Shown: in pieces, positions 42,348-53,124 of the stretch | Position numbering within the stretch: the stretch's first letter is position 1 | How the letters are laid out: the number at the start of each line of letters is the position of its first letter | Assembly: GCF_001578185.1 (NCBI RefSeq) | Contig: NZ_CP011008.1 | Coordinates: 30,001-88,000 of the forward strand | Reading direction: 5' to 3' | DNA: 58,000 nt | Source: Peribacillus simplex | GTDB lineage: Bacteria; Bacillota; Bacilli; Bacillales; DSM-1321 | The notes under the pieces: model-generated | Database searches by the model: none | Seen by the model: only the letters and a program-made list of their open reading frames with translations | What the model was told of the DNA's origin: nothing | Position numbers and translations under genes: made by a program

Positions 42348-43085
42348 ATGAAAGCAGGAACATTAAGGCAGATTTTGCTTATAACCGACGGATGTTCAAA
42401 TCATGGTGAGGAGCCCTCTGCCATGGCTGAATTAGCAAGGGAGCAAGGCATAACCATCAATGTAATAGGTGTAATGGAGAATGATGTGATAGATGAAAAG
42501 GGACTTAAGGAAATCGAGAAAATTGCTGGTTCAGGAGGTGGCGTAAGTCAAATAGTCTATGCCCAGCAGTTGTCCCAAACCGTCCAAATGGTGACCCAAA
42601 AGGCGATGACCCAAACTATACAGGGAGTTATCAATCGTGAACTTCAACAAATACTGGGAGATTCAAGAACGATGGAGGATCTTCCGCCGGAAAAACGTGG
42701 AGAGGTAATGGAGGTGGTCGATGAGCTTGGGGAAACAAGCAAGCTCGAAGTACTGATACTTGTTGATACTAGTGCAAGCATGAAACATAAATTGCCTAGT
42801 GTAAAAGATTCCTTATTAGATCTTTCCCTTAGTATGAATGCAAGAATGGGTGACAGCCGTTTTTCAGTATTCGTATTTCCTGGGAAAAGAAATGATGTGG
42901 AAAAGTTGTTGGATTGGACGCCGAACCTTGAAGCCTTGACGGCAACTTTTCCTAAGCTTAGTACAGGGGGACTTACTCCGACAGGTCCAGCCATTCGTGA
43001 AGCTCTAACATATTTCAATAAAAAACGTTCATTGAGGGGATTGTTATCACATGATGATGAACAATACTTTGAGGAATCAATGTAA
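42348..43085 (+). CDS. yabS: YabS, von Willebrand factor A domain protein
   Basis: The 245-residue protein has a recognisable MIDAS motif, D140-x-S142-x-S144 in LILVDTSASM, with a later Thr/Asp-type STGGLTPTGPAI. The N-terminal part, LLITDGCSN at residues 10-18 and ITINVIGV near 35-42, resembles the second half of a vWA fold, so the order looks permuted. No signal peptide or membrane segment is present. Its function is unknown; vWA proteins bind metal-dependent ligands. AGGGAGAG precedes the ATG. Its last 35 bases overlap yabT. Confidence 0.9.
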   Translation: MKAGTLRQILLITDGCSNHGEEPSAMAELAREQGITINVIGVMENDVIDEKGLKEIEKIAGSGGGVSQIVYAQQLSQTVQMVTQKAMTQTIQGVINRELQQILGDSRTMEDLPPEKRGEVMEVVDELGETSKLEVLILVDTSASMKHKLPSVKDSLLDLSLSMNARMGDSRFSVFVFPGKRNDVEKLLDWTPNLEALTATFPKLSTGGLTPTGPAIREALTYFNKKRSLRGLLSHDDEQYFEESM

Positions 43086-44049
43086 CCTCCTCCCTGGCGG
43101 TTTGGTCACTGGAAAATGGAATAAAAACGAGTACAAAATAATTAAGGAATTGGGGTGTGGAGCGAACGGGATCGTCTACTTGGTTGAAAGTGAAAATCGT
43201 CATTATGCTTTAAAGCTCAGTGATAATGGGACGTCCATTATTTCGGAGATGAATATCCTAAAATCCTTCTCAAAGGTCCAGGGGTCTACCCTTGGACCTT
43301 CCTTTTTGGAAGCGGACGATTTCATCAAAGCAGGAAAGCAGCTCCCGTTTTATGTCATGGAATATATCCATGGACACGATTTTTTGCGTTTCATTGAAAA
43401 GAAAGGGCCATCGTGGATCGGGGTCTTAATGCTTCAGCTTTTAACCAGTTTATCTGCCCTGCATACAAATGGCTGGGTGTTTGGGGATTTAAAACCTGAG
43501 AATTTGATAGTGACTTCACCAGCCTACAAAGTGCGGTGTGTCGATGTAGGCGGAACCACCTTGATTGGCCGATCTGTTAAAGAATTCACCGAGTTCTTCG
43601 ACAGAGGTTACTGGGGACTTGGATCAAGAAAGGCTGATCCGCAATATGACTTGTTCGCTGTGGCGATGATTATCATCAATTCTTCCTACCCTAAACGTTT
43701 CCACAAGAACGGGGAGGGGTATAAACAGCTTAACGACTTGATTAAACAGAGAAAGGAATTGCACCCATATAGAAAGATGTTGGATAAAGCACTCCGTGGG
43801 CAGTATGATTCAGCCCTTCAAATGCAAGAGGATTTAGTCACTGTGTTAAGTAAGCAAAATCATTTGAACAAAAAGGGACCCGGCCAGACAGCGACGAGGC
43901 AGCCTTCAACAAAGCAACCTGCAACAAGGCAAGCCAGAAGGTCCCAAAACCATTCCAAAAATAAGAGGGGAGGTTTTTTTGAAACCTTTTTACTGGTAGC
44001 CATAATATCGATGCTCTATGTTCTTTACATATATGAACAGTTGTTATGA
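43051..44049 (+). CDS. yabT: Membrane-anchored Ser/Thr protein kinase YabT
   Basis: YabT in B. subtilis is a forespore kinase activated by DNA, with RecA among its targets. The 332-residue protein has the Gly loop GCGANGIVYLV (about 35-45), catalytic Lys55 in ALKL, Asp146 in GDLKPEN and Asp165 in VDVGG. The usual HRD is FGD and DFG is DVG. A basic linker rich in Thr, Arg and Gln (about 270-308) precedes a C-terminal membrane segment (about 309-332). AGGGG lies 11 bases upstream. It overlaps yabS by 35 bases, so both are made together. Confidence 0.93.
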   Translation: MMMNNTLRNQCNLLPGGLVTGKWNKNEYKIIKELGCGANGIVYLVESENRHYALKLSDNGTSIISEMNILKSFSKVQGSTLGPSFLEADDFIKAGKQLPFYVMEYIHGHDFLRFIEKKGPSWIGVLMLQLLTSLSALHTNGWVFGDLKPENLIVTSPAYKVRCVDVGGTTLIGRSVKEFTEFFDRGYWGLGSRKADPQYDLFAVAMIIINSSYPKRFHKNGEGYKQLNDLIKQRKELHPYRKMLDKALRGQYDSALQMQEDLVTVLSKQNHLNKKGPGQTATRQPSTKQPATRQARRSQNHSKNKRGGFFETFLLVAIISMLYVLYIYEQLL

Positions 44050-44140
44050 TATAGTTAATGGATGAATGCATGGAATAATTGAAACCATTTCATGTTTGAA
44101 TCGTATAAACTAATACCTGTCCATAAAGAAGGAAGATTGT

Positions 44141-45535
44141 ATGTTAAAGGAAAAAGTTCTGAATACCATTTATAGAAACGAATTGATTCAGGAAAACTCG
44201 AAGTTGCTCATAGGGGTTTCAGGGGGACCGGACTCGTTGGTGCTTCTCCATATCCTTAAGGAAATTCAATCACTTTTTCATTATGAGATTATTGTTGCAA
44301 GTGTTGACCATATGTTTCGTGGTGAGGAATCATATGAAGATTATAAATATGTCGAGCATATATGTGAACAGTGGGGCATCGCATTTGAAGGAAAAAGGAT
44401 TGATGTTCCTGCCCGGATGGAACAGACGGGGGAAAGCTCACAAATAACGTCAAGAAAGGCACGCTTTGCTTTCTATGAAGAAATGATGGATAAGCATCAA
44501 GCCTCCGCTCTTGTCCTGGGACATCATGGAGATGATCAAATCGAAACGATGCTCATGCGTTTAACAAGAGGGGCGACAGGTAAAGCAAGAGCAGGCATTC
44601 CTATAAAAAGGCGTTTTCACACGGGTCATTTGATCAGGCCATTTCTTGAAATCACGAAAGGCCAAATTATTGAATATGCGGGCCAGCATAATATTGAACC
44701 AAGGTTTGATCCGAGCAATGAAAAAGATGACTATGTAAGAAATCGATTTAGACATGAAGTTCTTCCATTTTTAAAGAAAGAAAATAGAAAGGTTCATGAG
44801 CATTTTCAACGATTCAGTGAAGAACTTTATGAAGATGAAGAGTTTTTTCAGAACCTGGTTTCAAGCAAAATGACCGAGGTTTGGATCCATCAGGATAAGG
44901 ATCTAGCGGTTATTCAGATTGATAAGGTTCTCGCGATGCCTAAACCTTTACAAAGAAGAGCGATTCAACTAATATTAAATTATCTTTATTTGGAGAGACC
45001 TTCATCGCTTTCGGCATTACATATTGATCAACTTTTAGTTTTGTTTTTAAATCCTCAACCATCTGCAGAATTGCATCTTCCGGAGGGCCTTATTGCTGAA
45101 AAATCATATCAAACTTGCACTTTTAGATTTTTTCGGCAAAAAAGCCATAAATATTCCCTTAAATTACAAATTCCCGGTGAGACTATTCTTCCGAATGGAT
45201 ACAAGATTAAAGCGCACTATATAAAAGAAGAAATTCCAGTTCTTAAAGGAAATCATTCTTTTATACTTCCCGAATCAGCTGTGAAGTTTCCGCTTACAGT
45301 CCGAACCAGGAATGAAGGCGAACGGATGGCAGTCAAGGGATTAGGTGGAACTAAAAAGTTGAAGGATATTTTTATTAATGAGAAGATCCCGATGCTAGAA
45401 AGAAATGTGTGGCCGGTCATCATCGATCAAGCTGGAACGGCCATTTGGCTTCCTGGTTTAAAGAAATCGAATGTTGAGCCGGATATAATTTCTGATGAAA
45501 AATCTTTAATCTACTTAGAATATAAAAAAGCTTAA
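44141..45535 (+). CDS. tilS: tRNA(Ile)-lysidine synthetase
   Basis: TilS turns C34 of tRNA(Ile) with a CAU anticodon into lysidine so that it reads AUA. The 464-residue protein has the PP-loop SGGPDS at residues 27-32, the [14 protein letters not shown] motif, and C-terminal TilS domains ([38 protein letters not shown]). GAAGGAAG precedes the ATG. It lies 26 bases before hpt; the tilS-hpt-ftsH order is conserved in Bacillus. Confidence 0.96.
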   Translation: MLKEKVLNTIYRNELIQENSKLLIGVSGGPDSLVLLHILKEIQSLFHYEIIVASVDHMFRGEESYEDYKYVEHICEQWGIAFEGKRIDVPARMEQTGESSQITSRKARFAFYEEMMDKHQASALVLGHHGDDQIETMLMRLTRGATGKARAGIPIKRRFHTGHLIRPFLEITKGQIIEYAGQHNIEPRFDPSNEKDDYVRNRFRHEVLPFLKKENRKVHEHFQRFSEELYEDEEFFQNLVSSKMTEVWIHQDKDLAVIQIDKVLAMPKPLQRRAIQLILNYLYLERPSSLSALHIDQLLVLFLNPQPSAELHLPEGLIAEKSYQTCTFRFFRQKSHKYSLKLQIPGETILPNGYKIKAHYIKEEIPVLKGNHSFILPESAVKFPLTVRTRNEGERMAVKGLGGTKKLKDIFINEKIPMLERNVWPVIIDQAGTAIWLPGLKKSNVEPDIISDEKSLIYLEYKKA

Positions 45536-45561
45536 TTCTTCATGGGGGGCAATTAATTACT

Positions 45562-46107
45562 ATGACCATGCAAAACGACATTGAAAAAGTGTTAATAACT
45601 GAGGAAGAACTACAAAAAAAAATCAGGGAATTGGGTGCGCAGCTTGAAGCTGATTACCAAGGTAAGTTCCCGCTGGCTATCGGAGTGCTGAAAGGCGCCA
45701 TGCCATTTATGTCAGATTTACTGAAACGCGTGGATACACATCTTGAAATGGACTTTATGGATGTTTCAAGCTATGGTAGCTCTACTGTATCTTCCGGTGA
45801 AGTGAAAATCATCAAAGATCTTAATACATCCGTTGAAGGCCGGGATATTTTAATCATCGAAGATATTATCGATAGCGGCTTAACCCTTAGCTATCTTGCG
45901 GAACTTTTCCGTTATAGAAAAGCAAAATCAATTAAAATCGTTACCCTATTGGATAAACCAACAGGCAGGAAAGCCGATATCACTCCTGACTATGCCGGAT
46001 TTATCGTTCCTGATGCATTTGTTGTCGGATATGGTCTTGATTTTGCAGAAAAGTATCGTAATCTCCCGTATATTGGCATATTGAAGCCTGAAATTTACTC
46101 GAATTAA
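45562..46107 (+). CDS. hpt: Hypoxanthine phosphoribosyltransferase
   Basis: HprT salvages hypoxanthine and guanine with PRPP. The 181-residue protein shows the PRPP loop EDIIDSG at residues 100-106, DFMDVSSYG, and the C-terminal [13 protein letters not shown] flexible and base-binding regions. GGGGGG lies 12 bases before the ATG. In B. subtilis TilS and HprT activate ftsH transcription together, and the same neighbours are present here. Confidence 0.97.
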   Translation: MTMQNDIEKVLITEEELQKKIRELGAQLEADYQGKFPLAIGVLKGAMPFMSDLLKRVDTHLEMDFMDVSSYGSSTVSSGEVKIIKDLNTSVEGRDILIIEDIIDSGLTLSYLAELFRYRKAKSIKIVTLLDKPTGRKADITPDYAGFIVPDAFVVGYGLDFAEKYRNLPYIGILKPEIYSN

Positions 46108-46157
46108 TCGTTCCTGTTCGAAAGAGAAGACCAGATAAAAACAGCGGTGTTAAATTA

Positions 46158-46187
46158 TTGTAATTCATTAATTTTGTATGATAGTAT
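46158..46187 (+). promoter_or_regulatory. Possible sigma-A promoter of ftsH
   Basis: TTGTAA, 18 bases, then TAGTAT, about 38 bases before the ftsH start codon. Confidence 0.4.
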
Positions 46188-46224
46188 TTACTATAGTTTG
46201 TTTACCCGTGGGAGGAGGTAAGGG

Positions 46225-48285
46225 ATGAATCGGATCTTCCGTAATACCATATTTTATTTACTGATCTTTTTGGTCATCATTGGGATTGTAAGCATCTTTA
46301 ATAATAACAATGAACCAACAGAGAAAATGACCCAAGATGAATTCTATAAACATTTGGAGAGTGGGGACGTTACAGCACTAACGATGCAGCCCGAAAGCAG
46401 TGTGTTTGAAATCACAGGGAAGCTCAAAGGTTATGAGGAAAACAAATACTTTGTGACGTACGTACCTTTCAGTGAATATTCGCAGAGTCGAATTAATGAT
46501 GCCGTAACTAAGTTGGGTAAAGACATCATCACTGTTGAACCTCCAGAAAAGACAAGTGGCTGGGTGACATTTTTCACTTCAATCATTCCATTTGTAATCA
46601 TTTTTATCCTCTTCTTCTTTTTACTTAACCAAGCTCAAGGTGGCGGTGGTGGCCGTGTCATGAACTTCGGGAAAAGTAAGGCGAAATTGTATAATGATGA
46701 TAAGAAAAAAGTACGCTTCAATGATGTTGCCGGAGCGGACGAAGAAAAGCAGGAACTTGTCGAGGTCGTTGAATTCTTAAAAGATCCTCGCAAATATGCC
46801 GAGCTTGGAGCCCGTATTCCTAAAGGGGTACTTTTAGTCGGGCCTCCTGGTACAGGTAAAACTTTACTTGCACGGGCAGTAGCTGGTGAAGCCGGTACTC
46901 CTTTCTTCTCGATCAGTGGTTCTGATTTTGTTGAAATGTTTGTAGGTGTCGGTGCATCCCGTGTTCGTGATTTGTTTGAAAATGCTAAGAAGAATGCACC
47001 ATGTATCATCTTTATCGATGAAATTGATGCAGTCGGTCGTCAACGTGGCGCAGGTCTAGGTGGCGGTCACGATGAACGTGAACAAACACTGAACCAACTA
47101 CTTGTAGAAATGGATGGTTTCGGTGGGAATGAAGGAATCATTATCATCGCTGCGACTAACCGTGCTGATGTATTGGATCCGGCATTATTGCGTCCAGGAC
47201 GTTTTGACCGTCAAATTACGGTTGGCCGCCCAGATGTTAAAGGCCGTGAAGAAGTATTGAAAGTGCATGCACGTAATAAACCTTTAGCTGAAACGGTTGA
47301 TTTGAAAGCGATCGCTCAGCGTACACCAGGATTTTCTGGTGCAGATCTTGAAAACTTACTGAATGAAGCGGCGCTTGTCGCTGCCCGTCAAGATAAGAAG
47401 AAGATCGACATGTCCGATTTGGATGAAGCTTCGGATCGCGTTATTGCGGGACCTGCTAAGAAAAATCGTGTCATTTCCAAAAAGGAACGGAATATTGTAG
47501 CATGGCATGAAGCGGGGCATACCATTATTGGATTGGTTCTCGATGATGCCGAAGTCGTTCATAAAGTTACGATTGTCCCTCGTGGTCAAGCTGGCGGATA
47601 TGCAGTTATGCTGCCGAAAGAAGATCGTTTCTTCATGACGGAGCCTGAACTGAAAGATAAAATCGTAGGACTTTTGGGTGGCCGAGTATCCGAAGAAGTT
47701 ACATTCGGAGAAGTGAGTACCGGAGCGCATAATGACTTCCAGCGTGCAACTGGCATAGCTCGAAGCATGGTTATGGAATATGGTATGAGTAAGCTCGGAC
47801 CTCTTCAATTCGGTAATTCTCAAGGTCAGGTCTTCCTAGGCCGCGATTTTAACAATGATCAAAATTACTCAGATGCAATAGCATATGAAATTGATCTTGA
47901 AATTCAACGCATCATCAGGGAAGCTTACGAAAGATGTAAGACGATTCTTACTGAAAATCGTGAAAAACTTGATTTGGTTGCAAAAACCTTGCTTGAAGTG
48001 GAAACACTTGATGCTGAACAAATCAAAAGTTTATTCCATAACGGTAAGTTGCCAGAACGGGATTATACCGCTTTGAATGGGAATTTGACTACTGATGAGA
48101 ATGTCAAGGTGAACATCAATACGAAGAAGGAAGAAAAAGAGGCCCTATTAGATCCATTGGATAAGAGAGGACCTGAGGACCTTGAAATAACGGAGGAAGG
48201 ATTGAATACTCCTCCAATCAAAGAAGGCACACCTCAAGATCAGCCGCTTTCCTTCCCGAACGAAGATGACAATAAAAAGTCTTAA
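46225..48285 (+). CDS. ftsH: ATP-dependent zinc metalloprotease FtsH
   Basis: FtsH is a membrane-bound AAA protease that degrades unstable membrane and cytosolic regulators. The 686 residues comprise two membrane segments (about 7-25 and 112-134) flanking an extracytoplasmic domain, an AAA domain with Walker A GPPGTGKT at 206-213 and Walker [12 protein letters not shown], the second region of homology ending in ALLRPGRFD, and the zinc site HEAGH at 428-432. A long acidic C-terminal tail is typical of Bacillus. GGGAGGAGG precedes the ATG. It has its own terminator. Confidence 0.98.
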   Translation: MNRIFRNTIFYLLIFLVIIGIVSIFNNNNEPTEKMTQDEFYKHLESGDVTALTMQPESSVFEITGKLKGYEENKYFVTYVPFSEYSQSRINDAVTKLGKDIITVEPPEKTSGWVTFFTSIIPFVIIFILFFFLLNQAQGGGGGRVMNFGKSKAKLYNDDKKKVRFNDVAGADEEKQELVEVVEFLKDPRKYAELGARIPKGVLLVGPPGTGKTLLARAVAGEAGTPFFSISGSDFVEMFVGVGASRVRDLFENAKKNAPCIIFIDEIDAVGRQRGAGLGGGHDEREQTLNQLLVEMDGFGGNEGIIIIAATNRADVLDPALLRPGRFDRQITVGRPDVKGREEVLKVHARNKPLAETVDLKAIAQRTPGFSGADLENLLNEAALVAARQDKKKIDMSDLDEASDRVIAGPAKKNRVISKKERNIVAWHEAGHTIIGLVLDDAEVVHKVTIVPRGQAGGYAVMLPKEDRFFMTEPELKDKIVGLLGGRVSEEVTFGEVSTGAHNDFQRATGIARSMVMEYGMSKLGPLQFGNSQGQVFLGRDFNNDQNYSDAIAYEIDLEIQRIIREAYERCKTILTENREKLDLVAKTLLEVETLDAEQIKSLFHNGKLPERDYTALNGNLTTDENVKVNINTKKEEKEALLDPLDKRGPEDLEITEEGLNTPPIKEGTPQDQPLSFPNEDDNKKS

Positions 48286-48296
48286 GTTGACTATAA

Positions 48297-48331
48297 GAAA
48301 AGGGTATTTCCGCCTCGGAAATACCCTTTTC
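48297..48331 (+). terminator. Terminator after ftsH
   Basis: A perfect 16-bp stem GAAAAGGGTATTTCCG/CGGAAATACCCTTTTC with a three-base loop. The T run is in the 3' arm. Confidence 0.88.
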
Positions 48332-48466
48332 TAACTCTTAAAATGACTTTGGGGACGTAAGAAAAAGATGCTGGGATTTTTTTACCTTACGAAAAGCGCG
48401 ACTAATAGCGTGGGAAATAACAGTGTGGTATGATGTTGGAGAATAATTTACCGGAGTGATGAAACG

Positions 48467-49246
48467 ATGATTTTTGTATTGGATGTTGGGAATACGAATA
48501 CTGTATTAGGCGTATACGATGAAGATATTTTAAAATATCATTGGCGAATTGAGACTAGCCGTCATAAAACAGAAGATGAGTATGGAATGGTCATAAAGTC
48601 TTTACTGCAACATGAGGGTCTTTCGTTTGATCAGTTTGATGGAATCATTATTTCTTCGGTAGTTCCGCCGATTATGTTTGCGCTTGAACGTATGTGTAAA
48701 AAATACTTTGGCATTAAGCCGCTTATAGTGGGGCCTGGAATAAAAACTGGATTGAATATTAAATACGAAAATCCCCGTGAGGTGGGAGCGGACCGGATCG
48801 TTAATGCTGTTGCAGGCATTCAGGAATATGGAAGCCCTCTCATTATCGTGGATTTTGGCACGGCAACGACATATTGCTACATAAATGAGGATAAACAATA
48901 CATGGGCGGAGCCATTGCTCCGGGCATAAATATTTCTACAGAAGCACTTTATTCAAAAGCGGCCAAACTTCCAAGGATAGAAATCAGCCGACCTGAAGGA
49001 ATCATTGGCAAAAATACGGTATCCGCCATGCAGGCTGGTATTTTGTTTGGGTATGTTGGACAGGTTGAAGGAATCGTTAATCGAATAAAGGCGCAAAGTA
49101 ATCTAGAGCCAACGGTAATAGCGACAGGCGGACTGGCTACCTTAATTGCTAATGAGTCTACTGTGATTGACGTTGTTGAGCCATTTTTAACTTTAAAGGG
49201 ATTGCAGCTGATTTATAAACGAAATCGTGAACAAGTGAAGAAGTAA
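48467..49246 (+). CDS. coaX: Type III pantothenate kinase
   Basis: CoaX phosphorylates pantothenate, the first step of CoA synthesis, and is insensitive to CoA feedback. The 259-residue protein has the ASKHA-fold [13 protein letters not shown] at residues 5-17, [14 protein letters not shown] and the catalytic DFGTATT. The next gene is hslO, 27 bases downstream. An extended -10-like TGGTATGAT lies about 40 bases upstream of the ATG. The gene is also called yacB in B. subtilis. Confidence 0.95.
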   Translation: MIFVLDVGNTNTVLGVYDEDILKYHWRIETSRHKTEDEYGMVIKSLLQHEGLSFDQFDGIIISSVVPPIMFALERMCKKYFGIKPLIVGPGIKTGLNIKYENPREVGADRIVNAVAGIQEYGSPLIIVDFGTATTYCYINEDKQYMGGAIAPGINISTEALYSKAAKLPRIEISRPEGIIGKNTVSAMQAGILFGYVGQVEGIVNRIKAQSNLEPTVIATGGLATLIANESTVIDVVEPFLTLKGLQLIYKRNREQVKK

Positions 49247-49273
49247 TTATACAGCATGGAAGGAGCATAACAA

Positions 49274-50155
49274 ATGAAGGATTATCTAATAAAGGCGTTA
49301 GGCTATGAAGGACAGGTACGGGCATATGCTGTTTCAACAACTGATACCGTAGGAGAAGCTCAACGACGTCATTATACATGGCCTACTGCTTCCGCTGCCC
49401 TTGGGCGTGCAATGACGGCAGGTGTGATGATGGGCGGAATGTTAAAAGGTGAAGAAAAACTGACGATTAAAATCGAGGGCGGTGGCCCGATTGGATCCAT
49501 CCTGGTCGACAGCAATGCGAAGGGAGAAGTCCGCGGATATGTGACTCACCCGCAAACCCATTTTGATTTGAATGAACAAGGAAAGCTGGATGTCAGGAAA
49601 GCGGTGGGGACAGACGGAGTGTTGACTGTAGTGAAAGATATTGGTCTCCGTGATCATTTTTCAGGTCAAGTACCGCTTGTATCGGGGGAATTAGGTGAAG
49701 ATTTCACTTATTACTTCGCTACTTCCGAACAGGTGCCTTCTTCTGTAGGAGTGGGGGTCCTGGTGAATCCGGATAATTCGATACTTGCAGCAGGTGGATT
49801 TATCATTCAATTGATGCCAGGCACATCCGATGATACGATTTCCAAAATCGAGAGTCGTCTAAGCACAATAGCTCCTGTTTCTAAGATGATCCAGAAAGGT
49901 CTGACTCCTGAAGAAATCCTAACCGAGATTTTGGGTGAGGGCAATGTGAATATTTTAGAGAAAATGGATGTTGCATTTTCCTGTCAATGTTCAAGGGAAA
50001 GAATTGCCAATGCATTGATTAGCCTTGGACAAGATGAGATCCGGGATATTATTGAGACAGAGGGACAAGCGGAGGCACAATGCCATTTTTGTAATCAGAC
50101 CTACCAATTCTCGAAGGAAGATCTCGAGGAACTAGAAGCAGAAACCAAAAAATAA
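49274..50155 (+). CDS. hslO: Redox-regulated chaperone Hsp33
   Basis: Hsp33 holds unfolded proteins under oxidative stress when its zinc centre is oxidised. The 293-residue protein has the conserved N-terminal domain ([40 protein letters not shown]) and the C-terminal zinc Cys: C237-x-C239 and C270-x2-C273. GGAAGGAG precedes the ATG. It is probably co-transcribed with coaX and yacD. Confidence 0.96.
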   Translation: MKDYLIKALGYEGQVRAYAVSTTDTVGEAQRRHYTWPTASAALGRAMTAGVMMGGMLKGEEKLTIKIEGGGPIGSILVDSNAKGEVRGYVTHPQTHFDLNEQGKLDVRKAVGTDGVLTVVKDIGLRDHFSGQVPLVSGELGEDFTYYFATSEQVPSSVGVGVLVNPDNSILAAGGFIIQLMPGTSDDTISKIESRLSTIAPVSKMIQKGLTPEEILTEILGEGNVNILEKMDVAFSCQCSRERIANALISLGQDEIRDIIETEGQAEAQCHFCNQTYQFSKEDLEELEAETKK

Positions 50156-50174
50156 TTTACGGGGGATAAGGGTT

Positions 50175-51071
50175 TTGCCTAAACAAAAGCTTCGGGCGAT
50201 TATTGCCGGCCTTGCATTGTTGAACCTGTTGACCATCATAATCTTTGTCATAAAACCGTTGATCATTTCAAAATCCGTCATTGGGCAGGAAACAGTCGCA
50301 AAGGTTGGTTCCAAGGATATTTCCCGGGAAGCATGGATTAATGAACTCGAAAAAAGGTATGGGGAAGATGTACTTGAGGAAATGGTCGATAAAGAGGTAG
50401 TGAAACAGGCAGCGGAAAAATACAAAGTGAAAACTTCGGATGAAGAGATCGATCGGGAACTTAAAATGATGAAAACAATGTATGGAACTGCCGGTCAGAC
50501 TCTTAATAAAAGTACGGATCAATTGAGGCAGGAAATTCAGTCTAGTCTACTCCTTGAAAAGCTCCTCACAAAGGATGTTTCGGTTTCCGAAACGGCAATG
50601 CAGAATTACTATGATAATAATAAGGATATTTACCGAATCCCTACTACTTTCCATATTTCCCATATTACCTTGTCTACAAAAAAGCAGGCGGACCAAATCA
50701 TACGTGAACTGGAGAAAGGTGTCTCCTTTAATGTCTTAGCGATGGAAAAATCCCTTGATGAATTCACTGCCAATCAGGGAGGCGACATGGGTTATATATC
50801 GCAGGATAATGAGCAAGTCTCCAAGGAATACATTACCGCTGCCGAGAAATTGAAGGCTAAAAAGTGGAGTGATCCAATACAAACGGAAGATGGTTGGGCC
50901 ATTATCTATCTGCATGAAAAAATAGAGGGCAAGCAGTATAAATATGAAGAAGTTAAAGATAAGATTCACCGCCAAATAGCTCTTGAACAGATTCAGGCAC
51001 CGGTCTCCGGGAAGATTTTCTGGGATGAATTTAATGTAGAATGGTTTTATGGATTGAAAGAACAAAAGTAG
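50175..51071 (+). CDS. yacD: PrsA-like peptidyl-prolyl isomerase YacD
   Basis: YacD has a PpiC (parvulin) domain exposed on the outside of the membrane. The 298-residue protein starts with a membrane segment (about 7-28, LRAIIAGLALLNLLTIIIFV), a SurA-like N-terminal chaperone region, and the parvulin domain (about 150-250, FHISHITLSTKKQADQII, GGDMGYISQDNE, GWAIIYLHEKI). It lacks a lipobox, so it is a membrane-anchored relative of PrsA. It starts with TTG, preceded by GGGGGATAAGGG. Its folding client is unknown. Confidence 0.9.
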   Translation: MPKQKLRAIIAGLALLNLLTIIIFVIKPLIISKSVIGQETVAKVGSKDISREAWINELEKRYGEDVLEEMVDKEVVKQAAEKYKVKTSDEEIDRELKMMKTMYGTAGQTLNKSTDQLRQEIQSSLLLEKLLTKDVSVSETAMQNYYDNNKDIYRIPTTFHISHITLSTKKQADQIIRELEKGVSFNVLAMEKSLDEFTANQGGDMGYISQDNEQVSKEYITAAEKLKAKKWSDPIQTEDGWAIIYLHEKIEGKQYKYEEVKDKIHRQIALEQIQAPVSGKIFWDEFNVEWFYGLKEQK

Positions 51072-51198
51072 GTCAATGGATTGTGTGAAAATTTAGAATA
51101 TAGTATATAATCATTGACAATGAACTATTAAAACTGGTAACTTTAATTAATAAAACCAATAAACATACTCGGTATTGAAATGATAAGGAGTGGAGAAA

Positions 51199-52125
51199 AT
51201 GGCACGTATAGCTAATTCTGTAATCGATTTAATTGGACAAACACCTATTGTGAAGTTAAACAAGCTTCAAAATGAAAATAGTGCAGATATTTATTTGAAA
51301 CTTGAGTATTTTAACCCAGGCAGTAGTGTAAAAGACCGTATCGCCCTTGCGATGATCGAAGCAGCAGAAAAAAACGGTAACCTTAAGCCAGGTGATACGA
51401 TCATTGAACCTACAAGCGGAAATACCGGAATAGGACTAGCGATGGTAGCGGCAGCCAAAGGCTATAAATCAATCCTGGTCATGCCTGAGACAATGAGCCT
51501 GGAACGCCGTAACTTGCTTCGCGCTTATGGGGCAGAGTTAGTTCTTACACCTGGTCCAGAAGGAATGAAGGGAGCGATTGCTAAGGCAACTGAGCTGTCT
51601 AAAGAAAAAGGTTACTTTATTCCGCAGCAATTCGAGAATGAAGCCAACCCTGAAGTTCATCGTAACACTACTGGCCCTGAAATCGTTGAAGCCTTTGGTG
51701 ATGAAGGTCTGGATGCATTCGTTGCCGGAATCGGTACTGGTGGAACCATTACTGGTGCTGGTGAAGTTCTGCGTGAAAAATATCCTGACATTAAAATTTA
51801 CGCTGTTGAGCCTGCGGATTCTCCTGTATTATCCGGTGGGACCCCGGGGCCCCATAAAATCCAAGGAATCGGTGCAGGCTTCGTTCCAAGTATTTTAAAT
51901 ACAGATCTCTATGACGAAATCATTCAAGTCAATACAGAAGAATCGTTCGATTACGCCCGTAGAGCAGCAAAAGAGGAAGGGATTCTTGGCGGAATTTCTT
52001 CTGGAGGCGCAATTGCTGCGGCTATTAAAGTGGCTGAAAAACTGGGAAAAGGCAAAAAGGTCCTTGCTATCATACCAAGTAATGGTGAACGTTACTTGAG
52101 TACACCATTATATAACTTTGAGTGA
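51199..52125 (+). CDS. cysK: Cysteine synthase A
   Basis: CysK makes cysteine from O-acetylserine and sulfide, and in B. subtilis also helps regulate CymR. The 308-residue PLP enzyme has the PLP Lys45 in SSVKDRI, SGNTG at residues 73-77, the [12 protein letters not shown] phosphate loop and the active-site [14 protein letters not shown] chose the ATG at 51199, with AAGGAG eight bases upstream; a GTG three codons before is inside that site. A -10 TATAAT at 51106-51111 suggests its own promoter, with a -35 of TTGTGT and a long spacer. A terminator follows. Confidence 0.96.
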   Translation: MARIANSVIDLIGQTPIVKLNKLQNENSADIYLKLEYFNPGSSVKDRIALAMIEAAEKNGNLKPGDTIIEPTSGNTGIGLAMVAAAKGYKSILVMPETMSLERRNLLRAYGAELVLTPGPEGMKGAIAKATELSKEKGYFIPQQFENEANPEVHRNTTGPEIVEAFGDEGLDAFVAGIGTGGTITGAGEVLREKYPDIKIYAVEPADSPVLSGGTPGPHKIQGIGAGFVPSILNTDLYDEIIQVNTEESFDYARRAAKEEGILGGISSGGAIAAAIKVAEKLGKGKKVLAIIPSNGERYLSTPLYNFE

Positions 52126-52141
52126 GACCAGATACTAAATG

Positions 52142-52180
52142 AGAAGCAAAGTTCCTTATGGGCTTTGCTTTTCTTTTTGT
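52142..52180 (+). terminator. Terminator after cysK
   Basis: The stem AGAAGCAAAG/CTTTGCTTTT with a loop of about 11 bases is followed by CTTTTTG. It splits cysK from folP, where pabB-pabA-pabC occur in B. subtilis. Confidence 0.8.
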
Positions 52181-52286
52181 AGAAAAGTCTGCGAAGTATT
52201 TCTAATCTTCACGGAGGGTTGCGCTATGCCTATGTAAATGGGTAAACTCGTATATATAGATTTCTTTAGGCGAAGGAGAACGTTGG

Positions 52287-53123
52287 ATGTCATTAGCTGA
52301 AGTATCAAAAATAACATGCGGTTCATTTGATTTGGATTATAGCAAGAAAACCTTAATTATGGGGATTTTGAATGTTACGCCGGACTCCTTTTCGGATGGC
52401 GGGAAATATAATCGGGTAGATGCTGCTTTGAAGCATGCCGAACAGATGGTCAACGACGGAGCGGATATTTTGGACGTAGGCGGAGAGTCCACCCGTCCCA
52501 ACTATGAGAGAATATCGGATGAGGAGGAGATTGAGAGAGTAGCCCCGATTATTGAGGCCGTTTCCCGTAATATTGAGATACCAATATCGGTCGATACGTA
52601 TAAATCAAGAGTTGCGGAAGAGGCAGTAAAAGCAGGAGCCCATATATTAAATGATATTTGGGGAGGAAAAGCCGATTCCTTGATGGCGAAGGTTGCGGCG
52701 GAATATAAGGTGCCGATTATCTTGATGCATAACAGGGATAATATGGGTTATGGACATTTTGTTCGGGATGTACTTCAAGATTTATTCGAAAGCATCATGT
52801 TGGTAAAGGATGCGGGAGTCAAGGACGAAAACATCATTCTCGATCCAGGCATTGGATTTGCGAAAGATTTAAAGTTAAATTTGGAAATGATGAGGAATCT
52901 TGATAAGCTGGTATCATTAGGTTATCCTGTGCTGCTTGCGACATCAAGAAAGTCCATGATTGGACATGTTCTGGACCTGCCGCCTAGTGAGCGGATGGAA
53001 GGCACTGCCGCTACAATCTGCCACGGCATTCAGCAAGGCTGTCAAATGGTTCGCGTACATGATGTGAAGGAAATGGCACGGACTGCAAAGATGATGGATG
53101 TTCTTTTAGGAAAAGGTGAATGA
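52287..53123 (+). CDS. folP: Dihydropteroate synthase
   Basis: FolP joins para-aminobenzoate to the pterin pyrophosphate in folate synthesis and is the sulfonamide target. The 278-residue TIM barrel has LNVTPDSFSDGG, DVGGESTRP, the LNDIWGG region and DPGIGFAKDL. GGCGAAGGAG precedes the ATG. In B. subtilis pabB-pabA-pabC precede it; here they are missing and folP opens the unit. Its stop precedes the folB start by one base. Confidence 0.97.
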   Translation: MSLAEVSKITCGSFDLDYSKKTLIMGILNVTPDSFSDGGKYNRVDAALKHAEQMVNDGADILDVGGESTRPNYERISDEEEIERVAPIIEAVSRNIEIPISVDTYKSRVAEEAVKAGAHILNDIWGGKADSLMAKVAAEYKVPIILMHNRDNMGYGHFVRDVLQDLFESIMLVKDAGVKDENIILDPGIGFAKDLKLNLEMMRNLDKLVSLGYPVLLATSRKSMIGHVLDLPPSERMEGTAATICHGIQQGCQMVRVHDVKEMARTAKMMDVLLGKGE

Positions 53124-53124
53124 A

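Noticed and set aside
47356..47823. 155-codon minus-strand frame within ftsH
   Set aside because: It overlaps the conserved FtsH protease domain and has no start signal.
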